Of a DNA stretch of 27,823 nt, positions 13,733-22,065 are shown one piece after another. Numbering within the stretch: the first letter of the stretch is position 1; each line of letters begins with the position of its first letter. The translations under genes were made by a program, and so were the position numbers. Source of the stretch: a virus; IMG/VR virus record IMGVR_UViG_3300048091_000131, positions 1-27,823 of that record; one strand, given 5' to 3'. Under the pieces are notes generated by a model that was given only the letters and a program-made list of their open reading frames with translations, had not been told where the DNA came from and ran no database searches.

Positions 13733-14477
13733 TATTGTGCCTGAGAATCAGGCGTGTTCTATCCAGCCACGGACCGCCGAAGACGATGATCTCGCTCGGG
13801 CGGCCATACAGGTGGTGTAACAGGAAAGGGCCCGGGCCGAATATCGCCGCATCCTCACCAGGCAGCGCCGGATCGGCGCCGAGGAATATCCCAGCATGGT
13901 TGGGATAGACGGTCCGCCCGACCTGCATCACGATCATGTCGCCGCGCTGCGGCTGGTCAACCTTGTAGAAGCCGGCCGCCTCGTAGTTCGCCTCGTACAA
14001 ACTGGTGTTGTCTTTGCTCTCCCACCAGCCGTCGGCGCGCTTGAAGGATTCGAATTCCACCCCCCACTCGCGCTTGTACCAATCGGCGCAGACCTGCCAG
14101 CAGTCCCACGCGCCATGCACAAACGGGCGTTTTAGCAGCGGGACGTCGCCAGTCGGGACGATGGTGCGCAGATCGCCCTCGGGCCAGCTCATGATGTGCC
14201 AGGGCATGGCAGTCGCTTCGCACATGGCCAGGTCGCGCGGTGACGGCCTGCTGGTCGCGTCCGGATGTGAATGAACCACGCCTATCACTTCGCCCTCGTC
14301 CTCTGCCGCCGCGTACTCCTCCGGATCGATGCGGAACTCTTCATTCGGTTCGGTGGAGATATTTCGGCACGGGAAGTACTGCTGCTTACGGCCCACGGCC
14401 AGCAACAACCCGCAGCACTCTTTCGGGTACTCGGCAGCCGCGTGCGCCTGGATCGCGTTCAAGATGTGCTTTCGCAT
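13719..14477 (-). CDS. K: Tail assembly protein K, JAMM protease plus NlpC/P60 (252 aa)
   Basis: Two domains are visible. The N-terminal JAB/MPN+ metalloprotease domain has Glu20 (YPKECCG), His69, His71 and Asp82 in HSHP-x6-S-x2-D, a complete zinc site. The C-terminal NlpC/P60 domain has catalytic Cys126 in WDCWQ and His194 in NHAGIFLG. This fusion is the lambda gpK architecture. It is needed for tail tip maturation and possibly local cell wall cleavage during DNA entry. It follows L by 1 bp. All catalytic residues are kept. The 3' end overlaps the upstream edge of the P63C operator array, so the cargo was inserted immediately after K without damage. Confidence 0.94.
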   Translation of the reverse strand: MRKHILNAIQAHAAAEYPKECCGLLLAVGRKQQYFPCRNISTEPNEEFRIDPEEYAAAEDEGEVIGVVHSHPDATSRPSPRDLAMCEATAMPWHIMSWPEGDLRTIVPTGDVPLLKRPFVHGAWDCWQVCADWYKREWGVEFESFKRADGWWESKDNTSLYEANYEAAGFYKVDQPQRGDMIVMQVGRTVYPNHAGIFLGADPALPGEDAAIFGPGPFLLHHLYGRPSEIIVFGGPWLDRTRLILRHNNASI

Positions 14478-14478
14478 G

Positions 14479-15228
14479 TCAGCTCCGTGCGATTAGGGAA
14501 ACAGCCGGGAAGCCACCGAATGGCAGCGCGTTGCCCTCGCCGAAGCGCGGGATGCAGCCCTTGCCCAGCGTCGCGTCACACTCGTCCAGCTCGGGGTTGT
14601 CGGTGACGATGCCGTCCTTGGTCACGTATGGCCCGGTATAGCCGCAGTTCGGCCCGCGATAGCCGCCGGTGAGACACCAGTGGCAAAGGGTCGTGGCTTG
14701 ACGGCCAATGGATTCATTGCCAACGTCGCCCGGGCTGGCCAACTCCCAACTGACCGTCTCGCCGTCCTCGTTCGTCTTCTGGTCGATGTACCAGACTTCA
14801 ATCGTCTCTTGGGTGGGGTCAGCAGCTGGGTTGCCGGCGGGAAAGTTCGCCGCGTCGAGGTAAGTGCCGAGCGTGTGGCGCATCGTCAGCTTGAACTCGA
14901 GTAGATCCTCGAAGGCCAGACAGAGTGCGGTGATGCGCCCGCTGACGTTCCCGACCGATAGCGTCGGCCGAACCGCAGTGCCGTCGCCGTTTGCCTCGAT
15001 GCCATCGATCTGCATTGGCCAGGCGCTGTACTCATTGCCCTGCCAGTAAATCGCTTTCGCCGGCAATTGATCGGCATTGGCACCGGCGGCGATCAGCTCG
15101 GCCGCCGTGTGCGGAATGGCGTGCCCGTGGAAGCGCAGAATGTCTGCGCCGTAATCCGTGCCGTCCAATTCAAAGAGCAGCACTTCGCTGCCAGGCTCAA
15201 GCACCTGGATATCACTGATCAGCGACAT
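14479..15228 (-). CDS. L: Minor tail protein L, iron-sulphur type (249 aa)
   Basis: Position between M and K and length (lambda L is 232 aa) fit. The C-terminus holds a cysteine cluster: CHWC, then GPNCGYTG, DECDATLGKGC, like the [4Fe-4S] site known in lambda gpL (CGYTG is shared). The N-terminal domain begins ISDIQVLEPGSEVLLFELD, normal for the family. It caps the tail tube at the tip and binds M and the J/I complex. The final residues NALPFGGFPAVSLI complete the domain, so it is not truncated. Confidence 0.92.
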   Translation of the reverse strand: MSLISDIQVLEPGSEVLLFELDGTDYGADILRFHGHAIPHTAAELIAAGANADQLPAKAIYWQGNEYSAWPMQIDGIEANGDGTAVRPTLSVGNVSGRITALCLAFEDLLEFKLTMRHTLGTYLDAANFPAGNPAADPTQETIEVWYIDQKTNEDGETVSWELASPGDVGNESIGRQATTLCHWCLTGGYRGPNCGYTGPYVTKDGIVTDNPELDECDATLGKGCIPRFGEGNALPFGGFPAVSLIARS

Positions 15229-15236
15229 GATCGCTC

Positions 15237-15575
15237 CTAGGGTCGAAATGCACGCTCGAACGTGGCTGTGAGTTTGAAAACGCCCCCACCCATTGGCGTG
15301 GGAGCGGGATTTTTGCAGGTGAACAGACCGAGTTGGCCGAGGGGCGTTGTCCAGAGAAACGCCTTGGCCCCGGCGTGTCGATCGAGGAAGTCCATGATCT
15401 CCAGCACCTTGGCCTTCTGACCGGTGAAGGTGATCGGGTAGGAGTCCTCCTTGTTGTTTGGCCCATCACCGACGTTCTGCGCATATCCGCCGCCGAACTG
15501 GGCGGTGCGCACCCGATAACCAATCTCGGGGGTGCCTCCGCGCTCGGTTGGCCAAGTGAACTTTTCGATCGCCAT
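15237..15575 (-). CDS. M: Minor tail protein M (112 aa)
   Basis: Length matches lambda gpM (109 aa), and it sits directly between tape measure and L. Visible features include the N-terminal FTWPTERGGTPEIGYRVRTAQFGGGYAQ, where YRVRTAQFGGGY is a family mark, and FERAFRP at the end. It forms part of the tail tip between tube and L. It begins 2 bp after the tape measure stop. Confidence 0.92.
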   Translation of the reverse strand: MAIEKFTWPTERGGTPEIGYRVRTAQFGGGYAQNVGDGPNNKEDSYPITFTGQKAKVLEIMDFLDRHAGAKAFLWTTPLGQLGLFTCKNPAPTPMGGGVFKLTATFERAFRP

Positions 15576-15577
15576 TA

Positions 15578-18500
15578 CTACCTCCGATTGATCTTTTGCC
15601 AGATCGCGCCACCTGGCTGCAGCTCCTTAGCAATCGCTCTATCCACCACGGACTGCGCAACTTGCTGCACTCCTTTCCCGAGATCGGCCGATGCTTGCTG
15701 GCTTGTTGCGGGCGACTCTGCTCCGCCGGCTGTCTGCACCGACACCGATACAGGGAAGTTGTAGGTGTTGCCGCCGCCGGTACCGGACATTGCGGCAAGC
15801 GCTGGCCCGCCACCGGAAGTCAGAGGTGTGACGCTACCGCCACTCGCGCCAGTCATGAGGTATGACCTGCCGCCCTGATTGAAAAGCTCTGGCCCGTTTT
15901 CATTCACTTCGTAGAAAGTGTTCGGTTCGACACCACCACCAACAGCGCGACCACCACCGAAAGACACGGATGTAGAACTGGCATCAAACTGACTGCCAAA
16001 ACTCTGAGCCCCGGCCTCCGCCCCGCCTGCCGTTGCAGACGCCGTGGCCCCGCCGCCCGTGAAGTAGCTGGTCGCAGCGCCAACCAAGCTGCTAAGCAGC
16101 GCCGAACTGGCCTGCCGAGTGGCAATGCGCGCCATGTCCGCCAGAATCGATTTGGTAAAGTCGGCGAACGACAGTTTCCCGGTCATGGCGAAATTGACGA
16201 TCGCGTCTTCCATCGAACTGAAGGCGTTGGTGAAAAGGCTTTTGGTTTGACCGGCGACATCTCGGGCCGATTCCAGATAGTTCTGCCACGCCGACGATGC
16301 GCCCGCACTCCAGTCGCCTTGGGCCGCCGTCATCTCGTCGTAGTTGGCTTGAACCGTGTCGTGCAGATCCTTCTGCGTGGCTTTAAGCGCCGCCAGTTTC
16401 TGGGTGTACTCGTCGAGGCTCATGCCGCGCGAGCCATCGCCATACTGGTTGGCCAGATCGAGCTTCTGCGAGTTGAAGCGGTCGTCGATGGCGTTCTGCT
16501 GATCCGTCAGGCCTCGCTGCCGGTCTCCCTGGCCAAGTCCCGCAGCGGCACGCTGGCCTTGTTCGCGCAAGGTATCAACTTGCTGCTGCAATGCGTTGGT
16601 GTAGGTTTGAACCGCCTGCTCCTGCTTCCTGAGCCGGCCTTGTTCATTCTTCGCCAGCACATCCAGTTCGCTGTCCGCAGCCTTTTGTGCCCGAACCATA
16701 TCCGCGCGCGCATCTTCGATTTTCTGGTCGATCTGAATACGCTGCTCGGCCGTGGTGCTGGCCTTGGCCTTCGCCGCTTCAAGCGCCGCAATCTCAGCCT
16801 CATAAGCGGTCGTAACCTCGTCCCTCTCGTTACCGATCAACGCTTCGCGCTTCAGCAGATATTCTTGCTGAGAAATCAGCCCGGCCTTCTGCGCGGCATC
16901 CAGTTGCTTTTGGGTGTTCGCGTATTCGGCCTGGATCTCCTTCAGGGCATTTTGTGCGGCGTTGTAACCGGTGAGGTCAACTGCGCCGGCGGATGGAGAC
17001 TTTGGATCTTTGTTGCGATCCTTGATGTTCTGAAGAGTCTTGGCGACGTAGTCGGCTTGAACCTTCGGATCGTCAGGGTTCGCCCTCTTAAGAACTTCGA
17101 CGTCCCGCAGGTAGGCTTTGATCAGCTTGTTGCGCTTCTCCGCATTGCTCAGGGTTGAGTCGCTGATCTGTTTGAGACGTTGCTCTGCCTCGATCCCTTC
17201 CTTCTGGGTCCGGGCATTGTCGCTGCCGATCTGGGCCTCTTGTTTCTCGGCGGCCTGCTTATCCTGTATCAGGCTCAGCTCGTCCTTGAGCGCGGTGAGA
17301 CGCTGTTTCGCGTCGCCGTCCTCGTAGCCGGTACCGATCGTTGATTGCAGGTATGCAATCTTCTGGTTGAGCTCAGTTACTCGAGCGCTTTCCGCCTGAT
17401 CCCTGCCGATGTTCTTAATCGCGTCCAGCGACTTGCTGGCCTCATCTTTAACGCCCTTCCAAGCGCGCTCAATGAATCCGAGGTTCTCGGTGATCTCCGT
17501 CGAGCGAGTTTTCACCGTGTCAGCGTAAGTGTCGGTCAGCAGCTTGGCGGCGCCGATGGTGTCGCCCTGCTCCTTGAGCGCGACAATTTGCGAGTAAACC
17601 GAGGCAGTAAGGAAGTGATACTGGTCGTTCAGCTCTTTTGCAGCAGCGACCGGATCCTTGGCGATCTTGACGAACTCGGCGATGGTTGCGTCGACCGATT
17701 TGCCGGTCGCGTCCTCCATGGCTGCCGCCGCATCAGCGATGTCCTTGAAGCTGCCGCCGGCAATAACGCCACTTGCTGCCAGCTTGGCCAGCGATGCCGC
17801 TGCCTCACTGGTGGTGCCGTTTGTTGCGCTCACCTGCTGCGCGAGGTTTGCCAGTTGTGCGGCCGAGGTGCCGGCGTAGTTGCCGGTCAGGATCAGCGAC
17901 TTGTTGTATTCGTCCGCTTCCTTGCTGCCCTGGCTGTAGCCGTAAATCAGCGTGCCAAGTGCAGCTGCGGCAGCGAGGATAGCCAAGGCAACGGCGCCAG
18001 CGCCAATTGTTACGCCGCTCATAGCTGGGGTGATTGCACCAACGGCTTTTTGCGCGTTTTCGGCGGCCTCGGCTGCGGTGTTTGAGCTCTCAGCCAAGTC
18101 GGATAGGCTTTCACTTGCCTCGCCTGCATTGTCAGCCGTGTCCTTTGCGCCTGACGCGATCCCCGCCAGAGATTCGCCGAGCGCAGCAGCCCCGGCACCA
18201 CCAGTGAACAATGAGCGGAATTTTTCCTTAAGCGCGTCCATCGTTGGACCGATGCCGCCGAAGGAATCCTTGATCTGGCCGCCCTGCTGGATCAATACCA
18301 TCAGCGGATTCTGACCGCCGGCCAGGCTGGTGAAAATATCCGTGAACTGCGAAGGAAGTTGGCGAAGCGCCGCTTCGGTCTGTTTCGAGCTGGCACCGGT
18401 TTTTTTCAGACCCTCATCAAAGTCGCCCAGCTTCTGCCGGGAGGCATCGATACGGGCGGAGTACTCCCGAAACGTGTCAGCATCGATAAGCCCTGCGGCC

Positions 18501-19171
18501 TTGTACTTCTGCAACTGCGCCTGTTGCTGATCAAGCTTGTCGAGCGCGGCAATGGCAGGATTGATCTTGCCGAGCAGTGCTTGCAGACCTTCTGCCTGAA
18601 CGCCGGTGGCAGCGGCCGCCTTTTTCGCCGCGTCGGCTTGCTTGTCAGTTGATCCAACCAGCGCATCCGAATCAGCCTTCAGGCGACGAGCAAGCGCCGC
18701 CAAACTGCTGGCCGAAGAGCCGGAAGCATCCATTGCCGCCGAATTGGTCTCCATGCTGGTGGTCAGGCGCTGGTAGTACTCGCTCGACTCCAAGGACGCT
18801 TTGGCCATCGCCAAAAGGCGACTTTTCGCCTCCTCCGATGACTCGCCCAGCTTCACTTCAGCGGTACTGAGCTCAGTGGTAGCCGCCGTAGTGGTTTTCA
18901 GCCCCTGCGTGACCTCCGCAAGCGAACGCCCCACCGTCGCCATCAACTGAGCGGTGGCGTCCTGCTTAGCATTTAGAAGCTGCAGCTCTTTTACGATCTG
19001 CTTGGTGTCACCTGCCATGCTGGCAAGTGCTTGCTCCCAGGCTGAGCCAGTTTTCTTTGCTGCCTCCTCCGCGTCCTTGCCCGCATCTACCAATTTATCC
19101 AGGTCGGTTGCAGCCTTGACCGCATCGCCCGAGTCAACCTCGATGCCTAACTGCGCGATAGTGCCCGACAT
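15578..19171 (-). CDS. H: Tape measure protein (1197 aa)
   Basis: The longest gene of the tail set after J, placed right after the G/T pair. Long alpha-helical and coiled-coil stretches dominate. A hydrophobic segment at about residues 384-410 (GAVALAILAAAAALGTLIYGY) could insert in the host inner membrane during DNA ejection. The C-terminal region at about 955-1030 (WQNYLESARDVAGQ, FADFTKSILADMARIA) matches the lambda-type tape measure C-terminal domain. Lambda H has 853 aa, so by length this virion's tail should be about 1.4 times longer, roughly 180-200 nm (inferred). It fixes tail length, and G/GT coat it during assembly. Confidence 0.96.
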   Translation of the reverse strand: MSGTIAQLGIEVDSGDAVKAATDLDKLVDAGKDAEEAAKKTGSAWEQALASMAGDTKQIVKELQLLNAKQDATAQLMATVGRSLAEVTQGLKTTTAATTELSTAEVKLGESSEEAKSRLLAMAKASLESSEYYQRLTTSMETNSAAMDASGSSASSLAALARRLKADSDALVGSTDKQADAAKKAAAATGVQAEGLQALLGKINPAIAALDKLDQQQAQLQKYKAAGLIDADTFREYSARIDASRQKLGDFDEGLKKTGASSKQTEAALRQLPSQFTDIFTSLAGGQNPLMVLIQQGGQIKDSFGGIGPTMDALKEKFRSLFTGGAGAAALGESLAGIASGAKDTADNAGEASESLSDLAESSNTAAEAAENAQKAVGAITPAMSGVTIGAGAVALAILAAAAALGTLIYGYSQGSKEADEYNKSLILTGNYAGTSAAQLANLAQQVSATNGTTSEAAASLAKLAASGVIAGGSFKDIADAAAAMEDATGKSVDATIAEFVKIAKDPVAAAKELNDQYHFLTASVYSQIVALKEQGDTIGAAKLLTDTYADTVKTRSTEITENLGFIERAWKGVKDEASKSLDAIKNIGRDQAESARVTELNQKIAYLQSTIGTGYEDGDAKQRLTALKDELSLIQDKQAAEKQEAQIGSDNARTQKEGIEAEQRLKQISDSTLSNAEKRNKLIKAYLRDVEVLKRANPDDPKVQADYVAKTLQNIKDRNKDPKSPSAGAVDLTGYNAAQNALKEIQAEYANTQKQLDAAQKAGLISQQEYLLKREALIGNERDEVTTAYEAEIAALEAAKAKASTTAEQRIQIDQKIEDARADMVRAQKAADSELDVLAKNEQGRLRKQEQAVQTYTNALQQQVDTLREQGQRAAAGLGQGDRQRGLTDQQNAIDDRFNSQKLDLANQYGDGSRGMSLDEYTQKLAALKATQKDLHDTVQANYDEMTAAQGDWSAGASSAWQNYLESARDVAGQTKSLFTNAFSSMEDAIVNFAMTGKLSFADFTKSILADMARIATRQASSALLSSLVGAATSYFTGGGATASATAGGAEAGAQSFGSQFDASSTSVSFGGGRAVGGGVEPNTFYEVNENGPELFNQGGRSYLMTGASGGSVTPLTSGGGPALAAMSGTGGGNTYNFPVSVSVQTAGGAESPATSQQASADLGKGVQQVAQSVVDRAIAKELQPGGAIWQKINRR

Positions 19172-19181
19172 GAGTGCTCCA

Positions 19182-19475
19182 TTACTTTGATTCGCTCATG
19201 ACGAGCAGGGCCTCGACCTCCATAGCCTGAAGGTCTGGGAAGATCTCTCTGAGTTGTTTTCTGGATGTGCCGACAAAGTCGGAGACGTCTCGAAGAGCCG
19301 TGTAATCAAGGCCGGTAGCCCCGCCCATGCCCGTGCGCCACTGAGTGGACATGGCGTTGAAGAGCACGAAGGTCGGCCAGTTTTCGGCCAGCACTTCGCA
19401 CTCTTCCTCGGGGATGTCAGAGATGGATAAGCCGAACGCCGCCAGATCCGCCTCAGACGGACCAGGCTCGTACAT
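19182..19475 (-). CDS. T: T part of the G-T tail assembly chaperone (frameshift product)
   Basis: This 97-aa frame (from an internal ATG) lies in the -1 register relative to G and has no Shine-Dalgarno of its own. It is reached from G through the slippery heptamer at 19502-19496, giving a fusion of 233 aa: 129 from G, 7 bridging residues (LTKVARL), then this part. Contents include WRTGMGGATGLDYTAL and the acidic SDIPEEECEVL. In lambda the T domain binds the tail tube protein, and the G domain binds the tape measure. The arrangement is the same here, so it should be annotated as a joined product with G. Confidence 0.85.
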   Translation of the reverse strand: MYEPGPSEADLAAFGLSISDIPEEECEVLAENWPTFVLFNAMSTQWRTGMGGATGLDYTALRDVSDFVGTSRKQLREIFPDLQAMEVEALLVMSESK

Positions 19476-19492
19476 CAGGCGGGCGACCTTCG

Positions 19493-19882
19493 TCAGTTTC
19501 CCAGCCGGGCCGCCGAGAAGGCCTTTTGGTAGGCATCGACAATCGCATCACCGGCGCCGGCCGAGGTTTCCACCAGGGCGCGAATCGATTCAGGGCTCAG
19601 CTTGTCTTCAAAGCCCCAGCCGGTGACCAGTTGAGTCACCTGCTCGACCTGCCGCTCGACGTGAGAGTCGGTGATCTCGATCAGAGTGAGGTCGTCACCC
19701 TTGGCCTTGAAACGCTCCTGGTCTTCCTTCGCGCTCTCCTGCCAGCCAGCGAAAAGCTTCGCGAGCTCCTTGCGATCGCGGTACTTGAATTCAAACGGCA
19801 CCTTGATCGTGGTGCCGCCGACGCGTGGAATATCGACGTCGGCTTTGAAGGTAGGGTTTTGAGCAATCTTGAACTTGGCCAT
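19493..19882 (-). CDS. G: Tail assembly chaperone G (129 aa)
   Basis: It lies between tail tube and tape measure, the fixed place of chaperone G. The sequence is FKIAQNPTFKADVDIPRVGG, then KVPFEFKYRDRKELAKLF, which is typical of phage tail chaperones (gpG-like). It ends ARLGN followed by a TGA located right after the heptamer GGGAAAC, so most ribosomes make G and a small part make G-T. G is not part of the virion; it keeps the tape measure soluble and recruits tube subunits. Confidence 0.88.
   Translation of the reverse strand: MAKFKIAQNPTFKADVDIPRVGGTTIKVPFEFKYRDRKELAKLFAGWQESAKEDQERFKAKGDDLTLIEITDSHVERQVEQVTQLVTGWGFEDKLSPESIRALVETSAGAGDAIVDAYQKAFSAARLGN
19496..19502 (-). promoter_or_regulatory. 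-1 ribosomal frameshift slippery site GGGAAAC
   Basis: The minus-strand reading is CTG GGA AAC TGA, so the heptamer is in the needed X XXY YYZ phase (G GGA AAC). A slip to GGG AAA keeps good pairing and continues into the T frame, with the TGA stop immediately 3' helping the slip. Lambda uses GGGAAAG in the same gene pair. The 407-nt offset between the G and T starts equals -1 modulo 3, as required. Confidence 0.88.
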
Positions 19883-19885
19883 GAG

Positions 19886-20542
19886 TTACACCACCGCCGC
19901 ATAACGGGTCGGACGGCCGGTCAACGCGACGCTGATAACGCGGGCCATCAGGTTGTTGCGCGACATGGTCGGAGTGGAAGTGATCGACACGTAGCCGTTG
20001 TAAATAATGCTGCTCCCGCCGGGCAGGTTCAGGCGCAGAACACGCGGTTGCTTGTCATCATCCGCAGCTTCGCAGACATCGACATAGGGCTTGGAAGGAT
20101 CGTCGGCGACCGTGATGGAAAGCGTGATCGGGTTCTTGGTGGTTGGCATCTGCCGATCATCATCGTCAGCCAGGAAACCGTAGGTCAGGAACTGCTGATC
20201 GCCACCGGTGGAGTTCAGTTCGGTGATCTGCGAGATCTCGGTGAATGAGGTCACTTCGCGTGCAGAGCCGACGCCGGAGCCTGCCGGATATTGCTGCACG
20301 TCGGTGGTGTTCACGCCGCCCAGTGCGAAAGTGCCGCTGGCGATATCGGCAACGCGAACGGCGCGACCGTCGAGGCGGGTCCAGCCGGAATTAACCGCGA
20401 TGATGTCGCCTTCGGCCAGGCCGTGAGCTGCGGCCGTGGCCACCGCCGGGTTGGCGTTGCTCAGTGAGGTAAATGGAATCGCTGTGCCGTAGGCAGAAGC
20501 AATCTCAAAGGTTGCGCCGTTGGGCATTTGAATGCCGGCCAT
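19886..20542 (-). CDS. V: Major tail tube protein (218 aa)
   Basis: MAGIQMPNGATFEIASAYGTAIPFTSLSNA starts the tube protein, which continues with Ig-like beta-rich sequence (ALGGVNTTDVQQYPAG, NLPGGSSIIYNGYVSI). Position between tail terminator and G, and size near lambda gpV (246 aa), agree. No separate C-terminal Ig domain is evident, unlike lambda V. GAGG precedes the ATG. It builds the stacked hexameric tube. An intrinsic-terminator-like hairpin lies just upstream. Confidence 0.9.
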   Translation of the reverse strand: MAGIQMPNGATFEIASAYGTAIPFTSLSNANPAVATAAAHGLAEGDIIAVNSGWTRLDGRAVRVADIASGTFALGGVNTTDVQQYPAGSGVGSAREVTSFTEISQITELNSTGGDQQFLTYGFLADDDDRQMPTTKNPITLSITVADDPSKPYVDVCEAADDDKQPRVLRLNLPGGSSIIYNGYVSITSTPTMSRNNLMARVISVALTGRPTRYAAVV

Positions 20543-20565
20543 GGGATTTTCCTCTTTCAGACATG

Positions 20566-20589
20566 AAAAAACCCGCTCAATGGCGGGTT
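20566..20589 (-). terminator. Intrinsic terminator between tail terminator and tail tube genes
   Basis: Arms AACCCGC (20583-20589) and GCGGGTT (20570-20576) on the minus strand enclose a 6-base loop and precede a short T tract. The tube gene's ribosome binding site follows closely. Confidence 0.7.
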
Positions 20590-20611
20590 CCGGGTTTGCC
20601 CAATGGGCGGA

Positions 20612-21031
20612 TTAAGTTGTGGTATCAGCGCGGTACTGGAAGGACACCGGCACTATGAAATTTGTGTCGCCGGGAATGCCCGGCCCCTGATCGACCGGGG
20701 TCATCGCCACAACGGTGATCGCCCCTTTCGTGTTCCGCGCATACAGTGGGAAAAGCGCGGCGATCTGATCAGCCAGCGCTCCGGCCGCCCCCCGGTACTT
20801 GCCCGAGGGCGTCACGATGCTGACCTGAAATACTCCGGTGAAAAGCCTGTGGTCACCGCCGAGTGTGTTGCTCGCGGTGTCGGCCGGTAGCGTGAAAGCC
20901 CTCAGGTAAGTGGCGTCGTCGCCGGGAGTAAAGGCCTCGTTCTCGACCACGACCTTCAGTGGATTCGGCAACGCTTTTGCCCAGGCGATCAGCTTGGCTT
21001 CGTAGATCGAAGCAATGACGTTGTGGCTCAT
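20612..21031 (-). CDS. Tail terminator protein (U-like, DUF4128 type; 139 aa)
   Basis: The start shares ATGA with the stop of the preceding gene. Motifs include IASIYEAKLIAWAKALPNPLKVVVENEAF at the N-terminus and the C-terminal FIVPVSFQYRADTT, which I recognise from the DUF4128 tail terminator family; the size matches lambda gpU (131 aa). It forms the ring that ends tube polymerisation and joins the tail to the head connector. It precedes the tube protein, as in lambda. Confidence 0.85.
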   Translation of the reverse strand: MSHNVIASIYEAKLIAWAKALPNPLKVVVENEAFTPGDDATYLRAFTLPADTASNTLGGDHRLFTGVFQVSIVTPSGKYRGAAGALADQIAALFPLYARNTKGAITVVAMTPVDQGPGIPGDTNFIVPVSFQYRADTTT

Positions 21032-21684
21032 ACCTGATTGTTCCTGATGGCCTCAAGCACGATCTGCTGGAAGCGAGCCACAGTGATGCGAACCATCCCG
21101 CCCGGCGCTTGAGTGGAATGCCCGAACTCCAGGGGAATCGCGTAACCAAGGCTGTTGGTGATGTAGCAGGTATCCCCTGCTTTGAACTCAATGGCACCGG
21201 CAACGATTCGCGCCGTAGATTTGGCACCGCTCGGATCGACTTCTTCCGTCGTCGTAGTGTCCGCCGCGCCGATGCTGAACATCCAGTTTCCGCGAAACCG
21301 ACCTCCGACGTAGCCCTTGCCAGCCACCAAGCCATTAACATTGAAGTTCTGTTCACGCTCAGCCTTGGTCAGCGGCTTAGCGTATTTCACACTGCTGCGG
21401 AGCTTGCCGGCCTTCGTGAAGTTCGACTCATCGAGATTGATGATCGTGTTGCGAATATTGACCTTGAAGTCGTAATCGTCTGCCGCCCGGGTGTTCGCTT
21501 CGCGATGAACGACGTTTGCAGCCCAGATTTCTGGATTGCCCACTGGAGACATGCGGATGACGCTGTTGCCAAGTTCGATGATGATCTCGCGAAGACTGGC
21601 GTCGATGGCTTCCGTGGCTTTGGCTGCGAATTCGGCGAGGCTCAGGGCGAAGCTGCCGGACTGTCCGGCGCCCGCGCGGCTCAC
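21028..21684 (-). CDS. HK97 gp10-like / Z-like tail-joining protein (218 aa)
   Basis: I start at GTG 21684, which overlaps the stop of the preceding gene (GTGA); the longer frame from 21804 runs through that gene. The N-terminal half is helical (LAEFAAKATEAIDASLREI), then beta-rich with VGGRFRGNWMFSIG. The last third contains FGHSTQAPGGMVRITVARFQ. The 'yaiplEfGhS.qAP.GmvR' end is typical of HK97 gp10-type proteins. The likely role is a connector between head completion proteins and tail. Confidence 0.78.
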   Translation of the reverse strand: MSRAGAGQSGSFALSLAEFAAKATEAIDASLREIIIELGNSVIRMSPVGNPEIWAANVVHREANTRAADDYDFKVNIRNTIINLDESNFTKAGKLRSSVKYAKPLTKAEREQNFNVNGLVAGKGYVGGRFRGNWMFSIGAADTTTTEEVDPSGAKSTARIVAGAIEFKAGDTCYITNSLGYAIPLEFGHSTQAPGGMVRITVARFQQIVLEAIRNNQV

Positions 21685-22049
21685 GACCGCACCTGCAATT
21701 CGTAGAGGACTGGTGTGCCGGCCGGGTTTATCTCTTTCAAGGGCGGGACAATTGACCAGGTGCGTCCGTTGACGATCACCTTGTTCAGCAAATCGGGAGC
21801 CCACTCCAGCCCCTGCGCGGCGATCTTCAGTTTCTTGTCGCCCTGCTTGATGAGGGTGTTGTTTTGGAATTCCTGACCAGTAAAGTCGAGCAAGATGCCT
21901 TGGGCGGTCTGCTCTTTCCTGTTGTCGGGTGGTGCGGTACCGGTTTCCGGGTCGTACTCGCCGACGGTTGTTGCGCGGATAGTCACGGGCTGACCGAACT
22001 CTGTGATCATCTCCAGAGCCATTACGGCCATTTCGTCGTAGAAGGCCAT
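21681..22049 (-). CDS. Head closure / head-tail joining protein (122 aa)
   Basis: MAFYDEMAVMALEMITEFGQPVTIR is a helical N-terminus followed by a small beta-barrel with repeated Val, Ile and Leu (KLKIAAQGLEWAPDLLNKVIVNGRTWSIV). Position between connector and gp10-like protein, plus size, correspond to head completion proteins (FII-like or HK97 gp9-like). The 'dkVivnGrtWsIv.p....pa....yelqvr' ending supports this. The exact family is uncertain. Confidence 0.75.
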   Translation of the reverse strand: MAFYDEMAVMALEMITEFGQPVTIRATTVGEYDPETGTAPPDNRKEQTAQGILLDFTGQEFQNNTLIKQGDKKLKIAAQGLEWAPDLLNKVIVNGRTWSIVPPLKEINPAGTPVLYELQVRS

Positions 22050-22065
22050 GGTGGCTCCTGCTCAG

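Noticed and set aside
16247-18085. Plus-strand frames of 303 and 246 codons
   Set aside because: Both are antisense to the tape measure gene, whose helical, repetitive codon use creates open antisense frames. No motif or start signal supports them.
19182-19475. T as an independently started gene
   Set aside because: The internal ATG at 19475 has no ribosome binding site, and the slippery heptamer and -1 phase point to a fused product instead.
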